Of a stretch of DNA of 64,000 bases, positions 38,651-46,554 are shown piece by piece. The notes below the pieces were generated by a model that was given only the letters and a program-made list of their open reading frames with translations, ran no database searches and was not told the DNA's origin. The translations under genes were made by a program, and so were the position numbers. The stretch comes from Prunella strophiata. Its lineage: Eukaryota; Chordata; Aves; Passeriformes; Prunellidae. The stretch lies in NCBI GenBank assembly GCA_036583965.1, contig JAZBQD010000015.1, forward strand, positions 87,969,309 through 88,033,308, read 5' to 3'. How positions within the stretch are numbered: position 1 is the stretch's first letter; each line of letters opens with the position of its first letter.

Positions 38651-41077
38651 CGACTTTCGCGAGCTGCCTCGCGCAGGTGCACGTGCCTTGTCGCGTGCAG
38701 GTGCGCGTGCCCAGGTCGCGTGTCTTGTCGCGAGCCCGGATCGCGCGCCCTGTCTCGCGCAGTTGCGCGTGCCCTGTCGCGCGCCCTGTCTCGCGCAGTT
38801 GCGCGTGCCCTGTCGCGTGCCAGGGTCTCGCGCAGGTGCACGTGCCCTGTCCCGCGCCCTGTCACGTGCCCGGGTCTCGCGCAGTTGCGCGTGCCCTGTC
38901 ACGTGGTATTTCTCGCGCAAGTGCGCATGCCCTGTCGCGCGGCCGACTTTCGCGAGCTGCCTCGCGCAGGTGCACGTGCCTTGTCGCGTGCAGGTGCGCG
39001 TGCCCAGGTCGCGTGTCTTGTCGCGAGCCCGGATCGCGCGCCCTGTCTCGCGCAGTTGCGCGTGCCCTGTCGCGCGCCCTGTCTCGCGCAGTTGCGCGTG
39101 CCCTGTCGCGTGCCAGGGTCTCGCGCAGGTGCACGTGCCCTGTCCCGCGCCCTGTCACGTGCCCGGGTCTCGCGCAGTTGCGCGTGCCCTGTCACGTGGT
39201 ATTTCTCGCGCAAGTGCGCATGCCCTGTCGCGCGGCCGACTTTCGCGAGCTGCCTCGCGCAGGTGCACGTGCCTTGTCGCGTGCAGGTGCGCGTGCCCAG
39301 GTCGCGTGTCTTGTCGCGAGCCCGGATCGCGCGCCCTGTCTCGCGCAGTTGCGCGTGCCCTGTCGCGCGCCCTGTCTCGCGCAGTTGCGCGTGCCCTGTC
39401 GCGTGCCAGGGTCTCGCGCAGGTGCACGTGCCCTGTCCCGCGCCCTGTCACGTGCCCGGGTCTCGCGCAGTTGCGCGTGCCCTGTCACGTGGTATTTCTC
39501 GCGCAAGTGCGCATGCCCTGTCGCGCGGGCCGACTTTCGCGAGCTGCCTCGCGCAGGTGCACGTGCCTTGTCGCGTGCAGGTGCGCGTGCCCAGGTCGCG
39601 TGTCTTGTCGCGAGCCCGGATCGCGCGCCCTGTCTCGCGCAGTTGCGCGTGCCCTGTCGCGCGCCCTGTCTCGCGCAGTTGCGCGTGCCCTGTCGCGTGC
39701 CAGGGTCTCGCGCAGGTGCACGTGCCCTGTCCCGCGCCCTGTCACGTGCCCGGGTCTCGCGCAGTTGCGCGTGCCCTGTCACGTGGTATTTCTCGCGCAA
39801 GTGCGCATGCCCTGTCGCGCGGCCGACTTTCGCGAGCTGCCTCGCGCAGGTGCACGTGCCTTGTCGCGTGCAGGTGCGCGTGCCCAGGTCGCGTGTCTTG
39901 TCGCGAGCCCGGATCGCGCGCCCTGTCTCGCGCAGTTGCGCGTGCCCTGTCGCGCGCCCTGTCTCGCGCAGTTGCGCGTGCCCTGTCGCGTGCCAGGGTC
40001 TCGCGCAGGTGCACGTGCCCTGTCCCGCGCCCTGTCACGTGCCCGGGTCTCGCGCAGTTGCGCGTGCCCTGTCACGTGGTATTTCTCGCGCAAGTGCGCA
40101 TGCCCTGTCGCGCGGCCGACTTTCGCGAGCTGCCTCGCGCAGGTGCACGTGCCTTGTCGCGTGCAGGTGCGCGTGCCCAGGTCGCGTGTCTTGTCGCGAG
40201 CCCGGATCGCGCGCCCTGTCTCGCGCAGTTGCGCGTGCCCTGTCGCGCGCCCTGTCTCGCGCAGTTGCGCGTGCCCTGTCGCGTGCCAGGGTCTCGCGCA
40301 GGTGCACGTGCCCTGTCCCGCGCCCTGTCACGTGCCCGGGTCTCGCGCAGTTGCGCGTGCCCTGTCACGTGGTATTTCTCGCGCAAGTGCGCATGCCCTG
40401 TCGCGCGGGCCGACTTTCGCGAGCTGCCTCGCGCAGGTGCACGTGCCTTGTCGCGTGCAGGTGCGCGTGCCCAGGTCGCGTGTCTTGTCGCGAGCCCGGA
40501 TCGCGCGCCCTGTCTCGCGCAGTTGCGCGTGCCCTGTCGCGCGCCCTGTCTCGCGCAGTTGCGCGTGCCCTGTCGCGTGCCAGGGTCTCGCGCAGGTGCA
40601 CGTGCCCTGTCCCGCGCCCTGTCACGTGCCCGGGTCTCGCGCAGTTGCGCGTGCCCTGTCACGTGGTATTTCTCGCGCAAGTGCGCATGCCCTGTCGCGC
40701 GGACCGACTTTCGCGAGCTGCCTCGCGCAGGTGCACGTGCCTTGTCGCGTGCAGGTGCGCGTGCCCAGGTCGCGTGTCTTGTCGCGAGCCCGGATCGCGC
40801 GCCCTGTCTCGCGCAGTTGCGCGTGCCCTGTCGCGCGCCCTGTCTCGCGCAGTTTGCGCGTGCCCTGTCGCGTGCCAGGGTCTCGCGCAGGTGCACGTGC
40901 CCTGTCCCGCGCCCTGTCACGTGCCCGGGTCTCGCGCAGTTGCGCGTGCCCTGTCGCGTGCCAGGGTCTCGCGCAGGTGCACGTGCCCTGTCCCGCGCCC
41001 TGTCACGTGCCCGGGTCTCGCGCAGTTGCGCGTGCCCTGTCACGTGGTATTTCTCGCGCAAGTGCGCATGCCCTGTC
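38651..41077 (+). repeat. Higher-order repeat block: eight A-B-C-D copies
   Basis: A-module starts (CGACTTTCGC) fall at 38651, 38944, 39237, 39531, 39824, 40117, 40411 and 40705. Copy lengths are therefore 293, 293, 294, 293, 293, 294, 294, then a longer last copy. The 294-bp copies carry one extra base in the D tail (GCGCGGGC, or GCGCGGAC before 40705). Positions 38651-39530 and 39531-40410 are two 880-bp trimers with the same 293-293-294 order. The last copy has an extra T in module B (near 40,853), a second C module (40956-41041) and a D lacking its 7-bp tail. Copies appear near-identical by eye. Confidence 0.93.
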
Positions 41078-41552
41078 GCGCGCCCTGTCTCGCGCAGTTG
41101 CGCGTGCCCTGTCGCGCGCCCTGTCTCGCGCAGTTGCGCGTGCCCTGTCGCGCGCCCTGTCTCGCGCAGTTGCGCGTGCCCTGTCGCGTGCCAGGGTCTC
41201 GCGCAGGTGCACGTGCCTTGTCGCGTGCAGGTGCGCGTGCCCAGGTCGCGTGTCTTGTCGCGAGCCCGGATCGCGCGCCCTGTCTCGCGCAGTTGCGCGT
41301 GCCCTGTCGCGCGCCCTGTCTCGCGCAGTTGCGCGTGCCCTGTCGCGTGCCAGGGTCTCGCGCAGGTGCACGTGCCCTGTCCCGCGCCCTGTCACGTGCC
41401 CGGGTCTCGCGCAGTTGCGCGTGCCCTGTCGCGTGCCAGGGTCTCGCGCAGGTGCACGTGCCCTGTCCCGCGCCCTGTCACGTGCCCGGGTCTCGCGCAG
41501 TTGCGCGTGCCCTGTCACGTGGTATTTCTCGCGCAAGTGCGCATGCCCTGTC
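41078..41552 (+). repeat. Shuffled modules, first block
   Basis: Order read by eye: B, B, B (41078-41185); a 123-bp chimera that starts as C (GCGTGCCAGGGTC) and continues as A from ACGTGCCTTGTC (41186-41308); B (41309-41344); C, C (41345-41516); D without tail (41517-41552). Junctions fall at word boundaries. Confidence 0.88.
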
Positions 41553-41614
41553 GCGTGGGCGAAGCTCGTGCCGTGTCGCGCGGCCTGATCTCGTGGCTGG
41601 TCTCGTGGCCTGTC
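41553..41614 (+). repeat. 62-bp diverged island inside the array
   Basis: Five words not seen elsewhere in the array: GCGTGGGCGAAGC, TCGTGCCGTGTC, GCGCGGCCTGATC, TCGTGGCTGGTC and TCGTGGCCTGTC. The lengths (13, 12, 13, 12, 12) keep the word rhythm, so this is array DNA that escaped homogenisation, not an insertion. The TGA at 41586-41588 is the only stop in one plus-strand frame across the array. Confidence 0.88.
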
Positions 41615-43398
41615 GCGCGCCCTGTCTCGCGCAGTTGCGCGTGCCCTGTCGCGCGCCCTGTCTCGCGCAGTTGCGCGTGCCCTGTCGCGCGCCCTGTCTC
41701 GCGCAGTTGCGCGTGCCCTGTCGCGCGCCCTGTCTCGCGCAGTTGCGCGTGCCCTGTCGCGCGCCCTGTCTCGCGCAGTTGCGCGTGCCCTGTCGCGTGC
41801 CAGGGTCTCGCGCAGGTGCACGTGCCCTGTCCCGCGCCCTGTCACGTGCCCGGGTCTCGCGCAGTTGCGCGTGCCCTGTCGCGCGCCCTGTCTCGCGCAG
41901 TTGCGCGTGCCCTGTCGCGCGCCCTGTCTCGCGCAGTTGCGCGTGCCCTGTCGCGCGCCCTGTCTCGCGCAGTTGCGCGTGCCCTGTCACGTGGTATTTC
42001 TCGCGCAAGTGCGCATGCCCTGTCGCGCGCCCTGTCTCGCGCAGTTGCGCGTGCCCTGTCGCGCGCCCTGTCTCGCGCAGTTGCGCGTGCCCTGTCACGT
42101 GGTATTTCTCGCGCAAGTGCGCATGCCCTGTCGCGCGGCCGACTTTCGCGAGCTGCCTCGCGCAGGTGCACGTGCCTTGTCGCGTGCAGGTGCGCGTGCC
42201 CAGGTCGCGTGTCTTGTCGCGAGCCCGGATCGCGCGCCCTGTCTCGCGCAGTTGCGCGTGCCCTGTCACGTGGTATTTCTCGCGCAAGTGCGCATGCCCT
42301 GTCGCGCGGCCGACTTTCGCGAGCTGCCTCGCGCAGGTGCACGTGCCTTGTCGCGTGCAGGTGCGCGTGCCCAGGTCGCGTGTCTTGTCGCGAGCCCGGA
42401 TCGCGCGCCCTGTCTCGCGCAGTTGCGCGTGCCCTGTCGCGCGCCCTGTCTCGCGCAGTTGCGCGTGCCCTGTCGCGCGCCCTGTCTCGCGCAGTTGCGC
42501 GTGCCCTGTCGCGCGCCCTGTCTCGCGCAGTTGCGCGTGCCCTGTCGCGCGCCCTGTCTCGCGCAGTTGCGCGTGCCCTGTCACGTGGTATTTCTCGCGC
42601 AAGTGCGCATGCCCTGTCGCGCGGCCGACTTTCGCGAGCTGCCTCGCGCAGGTGCACGTGCCCTGTCCCGCGCCCTGTCACGTGCCCGGGTCTCGCGCAG
42701 TTGCGCGTGCCCTGTCACGTGGTATTTCTCGCGCAAGTGCGCATGCCCTGTCGCGCGGCCGACTTTCGCGAGCTGCCTCGCGCAGGTGCACGTGCCTTGT
42801 CGCGTGCAGGTGCGCGTGCCCAGGTCGCGTGTCTTGTCGCGAGCCCGGATCGCGCGCCCTGTCTCGCGCAGTTGCGCGTGCCCTGTCACGTGGTATTTCT
42901 CGCGCAAGTGCGCATGCCCTGTCGCGCGGCCGACTTTCGCGAGCTGCCTCGCGCAGGTGCACGTGCCCTGTCCCGCGCCCTGTCACGTGCCCGGGTCTCG
43001 CGCAGTTGCGCGTGCCCTGTCACGTGGTATTTCTCGCGCAAGTGCGCATGCCCTGTCGCGCGGCCGACTTTCGCGAGCTGCCTCGCGCAGGTGCACGTGC
43101 CCTGTCCCGCGCCCTGTCACGTGCCCGGGTCTCGCGCAGTTGCGCGTGCCCTGTCGCGCGCCCTGTCTCGCGCAGTTGCGCGTGCCCTGTCACGTGGTAT
43201 TTCTCGCGCAAGTGCGCATGCCCTGTCGCGCGGCCGACTTTCGCGAGCTGCCTCGCGCAGGTGCACGTGCCTTGTCGCGTGCAGGTGCGCGTGCCCAGGT
43301 CGCGTGTCTTGTCGCGAGCCCGGATCGCGCGCCCTGTCTCGCGCAGTTGCGCGTGCCCTGTCACGTGGTATTTCTCGCGCAAGTGCGCATGCCCTGTC
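41615..43398 (+). repeat. Shuffled modules, second block with B-module runs
   Basis: It begins with five B modules (41615-41794), then C (41795-41880), B three times (41881-41988), D without tail (41989-42024), B twice, D, A (42140-42267), D, A (42311-42438), B four times (42439-42582) and D. A/C chimeras follow (for example from 42626), alternating with D and further A copies to the end at 43398. B therefore amplifies independently in runs of two to five, and D is the usual partner before A. Confidence 0.88.
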
Positions 43399-43850
43399 GC
43401 GAGCGCACGCGGCGTGGCCGCGCGCGGGCCGCGACGGGCTGCAGGGCTCTGAGGGCTCCGGCCAGCAGCGGCTTTGCAGTGCAGCATGCCATGCGAGTAA
43501 TTCTAGTGAAGGATAATTCCCTCACCTCGTCCCCGCCCTTCCCATTTTGTAGGTTTTTAGCTATTTAACCTTCCCTACGCTCCCGGCACGTAGCGGGAGC
43601 AGCGCCCCGTGTGCCATCCCTGTTCCCCCCGTGCTCTGCTCGCGGGATCCGGCCGTGGCCGCCGTCGGGCGCGGGCACAGGGCCAAGCCCCGCGAGCGGC
43701 ACGGGCGGGCGCGCGGGGCCGGACGGGCCGTGAGGGGCCGCGCGCGGAGCCCGCGGGCGCGAGGCGCGGCTGCAAGCGGAGCCTGCAGCGCCCGGCAGGA
43801 GATCAGCGTGTACGTGCCCGGCTTTTAGGCAGCATCTGCTCTTAAACTCT
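43399..43850. promoter_or_regulatory. Right CpG island flanking the array
   Basis: Unique GC- and CpG-rich sequence continues directly from the last array word: GCGAGCGCACGCGG at the start, then a dip near 43,490-43,570, then very dense CpG at 43,630-43,790. GC falls back abruptly after about 43,850. Together with the left island it makes the array an insert within one larger CpG island of about 6 kb. No exon, TATA box or recognisable gene start can be supported. Its frames of 65-78 codons are compositional. Confidence 0.6.
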
Positions 43851-44433
43851 CTTGACAGATGAGTTTCTAACTAAGCCCCTCCAACGAGGAGGATACCACG
43901 ATCCCCTGGGTTCTAGTGTGTAATTACACCTAGAGCTGGACAGACTCTCCTCGTAATACTTAATTCTCTCTGCTGAAAATTGTGTTTGTGGTAGTACGTG
44001 TACAAAGAGTCACGTGCAATCTTTTTGTGTCTAAAAGGCCAACTTTTTACACTTTGGAAACCTATTACCTTCATTTCTTCTTTCTTTGACTAAACAAAAA
44101 AAAGTACTTTAATGTTTCCTCTTCATTAATGTTTTCCCAACCCTTCCAGCCTTTCTGGCCCTCTCTGTATTCCCTCCCACACATTTTACAGTTTGCCACA
44201 CTGAAGTGCATGCAAGTATCACGTAGTTGCTGACATAACATGCAGTGATCACATCTACCCTTGAGTGCCTGCAGCATGGACTTAGGAAATCTTTGGGAGC
44301 ATTTCTACATTTACTGTATTTACATTCCAGGCTGGAATCCTTACAGCAGTGTTTGGAGGAAAAAAATATCTGAGATTTTATTCCTAGACAAAGCTTCTTC
44401 CTCAATCACTTGATTTCAAGTAACTATCAAATA

Positions 44434-44474
44434 ACTTAATAGTAATACTACTGTTACTTAATAGTAATACTACT
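44434..44474 (+). repeat. 19-bp direct repeat, period 22
   Basis: ACTTAATAGTAATACTACT occurs at 44434-44452 and at 44456-44474, separated by GTT. Confidence 0.9.
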
Positions 44475-46012
44475 ATTTATCTATTCATTTAAGTGAATCT
44501 CTGCCCTCCATGTGCATTACTTAGGGCTTGGACAGGGTTGTCTGTGTTCAGTTAGTTTCTAGCATGTTAGGAAGGAAATTCTGGACTTTTTTTTTTCTGC
44601 ATTAATTAAAGTTTCTCATTTGTCAGGATTTCTCATAGCGAAGGTTTATAACTTTGATGTGCTTCTTTGGAATTCACTTTGCATGTAAGCAGTGTGAGCC
44701 TTGGCTCCCAGTGGGTTGCTCCTGGTTGTTCCCCCACTGTCCAGACGGAGGATTCAGAATGCCTCTCAGAGATCCTTCAGTCGATTCCATTGATGATGTC
44801 TCTCACAAAGCAGAAGCATCCAAGCAACTAAATTCCCTCACTCAGGGTCAGTGCATATGAAGTTGTTGTGTCTGCCTTAAAGGTCAACCTTGTCTTGCGC
44901 AGGGGTATGGTGAGGTGGTTAATTGGGACTTTAGGGTGCTCTGACAAGTGACTTCTGCTCTTTTGAGGCAGAACATGCAGTCTGCTTGAATCTGTAAGTG
45001 CTCAGAAGGGGAGGATGACAGCTACAAATGATCCCTCACTTGTTGGTTCCTCCTGCTCTTGGCTGCCCTGCATACTCATTCTCCCCGGGGAGGTGGCCCT
45101 GGTTTGCTAGCTGGGCTTCAGCTCAGGCAGAGCCCCTTGTTCCCTGGGAACTCCTAAGGAAGGACATTGGCGCTAGATTGTTGCTGAAGCCAGAGGGGAA
45201 GGGAAGACAGTTTGAACCTCCCAGGCTGGGTTAAACATTTCCAGGGGGCAGCTAAGAATGTGCTTTCTGGTCTGTCCCCTGAGTGTGCAGTGGGAATTTC
45301 CCCCCCAGTTCTGTGGCTGCGAGAGCTCTGCAGCAGGTGCAGCACAAAGCACTGCGCACTCGGCCCGTGTTGCCTCCACGTGCATGGAAGGGCTCCGCAG
45401 GAGCACGCACGCAGCCCGTAACTCTGCTTTCTCTCCGGCTCCCCTGCTCGTGTTTTGTGCTGCTTTGGCCACCTCTGCCATCCCTCTGCCATCGGGCCTG
45501 GGCTGGTCCTGCCCAGGAGGGCGCCAGCAGCATCCCTGCTCACTCTGTGCTCTGTGCCCAGGCTGCTCTTTGGACAGCTGGTGACTCCTGCACAGAGTTA
45601 AGGCACTTGCCCTAAAGCACGTCGGAAGTGTCTCCATACATCTTTCTGGGAATTTTGTTTGGCGTGTCCTTTTCATACATGCCGAGCCCTGCCTTGGTGT
45701 TTGTAACCTCCCAGATGTTTGGATGATTTTTTTTTTTTCCCTGTGGCATGTTGCTGTGTAACCCAGACTTGATCTTCTTCCTCTGCAGCTTAAAAAAACC
45801 ATCTTTATAGACATTAGAGTAGCGACACATCTGCCTATTATATTCTGTCACTACTTCTACCTTGTGCTTTACTTTGGGTTTCAGTATCTTATTTGAGCAA
45901 GCATAGATGCTGACATGGGAAAATGGCTTGTTACTATGCTTGGATTTTATTCTGAAACTGCAGCTGGTTGGTTTGGTAATTTTTTTTACTTAAGGGAAAA
46001 AGGCTGGAATTT

Positions 46013-46049
46013 GCCCCTTAAAGGTGCTGCTTCAGCCCCTTAAAGGTGC
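46013..46049 (+). repeat. 15-bp direct repeat, period 22
   Basis: GCCCCTTAAAGGTGC occurs at 46013-46027 and 46035-46049. Each copy contains the palindromic core CCTTAAAGG-like sequence. Confidence 0.85.
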
Positions 46050-46229
46050 AGTGCTGTGCAGGGAAAGAGTGGGGATGAAAGAACAAAAAGGAATGGATGC
46101 TGGATAGTTCCCAAAGATAATTGTTTCCTGATAATGTCAGGCTCACTTTTCACCTGTATGTATTCCTCAACCTCAACACCATAATAAGTAATTAAGAGGG
46201 ATAAGAAAGATAAAAATATGTGTATATCT

Positions 46230-46259
46230 GGGGGGGAGGGGCAGGGGGGGGGTTGGGGG
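46230..46259 (+). repeat. G-run tract, strong G-quadruplex motif
   Basis: Runs of 7, 4, 9 and 5 G separated by A, CA and TT. Loops of one and two bases make this one of the strongest quadruplex-type patterns in the window. It lies in an otherwise AT-rich stretch about 100 bp from a CR1 end. Confidence 0.85.
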
Positions 46260-46363
46260 ATGGTTTATGAGCTCCAACTTTCCGGTTTTCTGTTAGCTCT
46301 CTGAAGTATAAACTCTAAAACTGAGTTCGTTCAAATTCATGGAAATGTGCAAACCACATTGGG

Positions 46364-46554
46364 TCATAGAATGGTTTGTGTTGGAAGGAGACCTTAAAGA
46401 TGATCTTGTTCCAGCCCCGCTGCCCTGGACAGGGACATCTCTCACTAGACCAGGCTGCTCAAAGTCCCTTCCAGCTTGGCCTTGAGCACTGCCAGGGATG
46501 GAGCATCTCTGGACAACCTGTTCCAGTGCCTCACCACCCTCCCAGTAAAGAATT
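46364..46554 (-). mobile_element. CR1 LINE 3' fragment, minus strand
   Basis: TCATAGAATGG at 46364-46374 is the reversed CR1 terminus, and antisense 3'-UTR and end-of-ORF2 sequence follow (CTAGACCAGGCTGCTC, CCTGTTCCAGTGCCTCACC). Similarity stops abruptly after CAGTAAAGAATTA. It is a roughly 190-bp, strongly 5'-truncated and non-functional copy. It looks less diverged than the copies at 16,000 and 52,500, although its terminal repeat is cut to one unit. Confidence 0.9.

Larger units (their letters stand above)
38266..43398 (+). repeat. 5.1-kb CpG-dense minisatellite with higher-order repeat structure
   Basis: The whole interval resolves into 12-13-bp words of two main types, GCGTGCCCTGTC-like and TCGCGCAGTTGC-like, about 420 in total, all in the same orientation. 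Words group into modules. A is 128 bp and starts CGACTTTCGCGAGC. B is 36 bp, three words. C is 86 bp, seven words, containing GCGTGCCAGGGTC and ACGTGCCCGGGTC. D is 43 bp, made of ACGTGGTATTTC, TCGCGCAAGTGC and GCATGCCCTGTC plus a 7-bp tail. Module B is 27/36 GC with six CpGs and only one A on the plus strand. Plus-strand frames are open for kilobases because no word contains a stop, but the 293-bp period shifts frame and the encoded text is low-complexity Arg/Ala/Cys/Val/Pro, so I do not call a gene. Confidence 0.97.
43851..46363. other. Non-coding region
   Basis: No supported gene. Positions 45,050-45,600 are GC-richer and hold overlapping frames on both strands (up to 213 codons on the minus strand, 110 on the plus). 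None has a recognisable domain, and the overlap on both strands argues for composition rather than coding. Two small direct repeats and a G-run tract are listed separately. Confidence 0.6.

Noticed and set aside
38266..43398. CRISPR array or prokaryotic repeat
   Set aside because: There are no unique spacers between repeats, the units are contiguous, and the flanking DNA is avian.
38128..43487. Minus-strand arginine/aspartate-rich frames (up to 374 codons) in the array
   Set aside because: Antisense readings of the repeat. They are broken periodically by the TGA in the reverse complement of GTCACGTG and have no independent support.
37884..43568. Giant plus-strand open frames (1234, 1792, 1647 and 567 codons) as protein-coding genes
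   Set aside because: They are overlapping readings of the same stop-free tandem repeat. The 293-bp unit shifts frame at most copies, the predicted text is low-complexity in every frame, and no start or splice context supports one frame over the others.
45173..45814. 213-codon minus-strand frame as a gene
   Set aside because: It overlaps plus-strand frames of about 110 codons in a GC-richer patch, has no known motif, and shows low-information composition.
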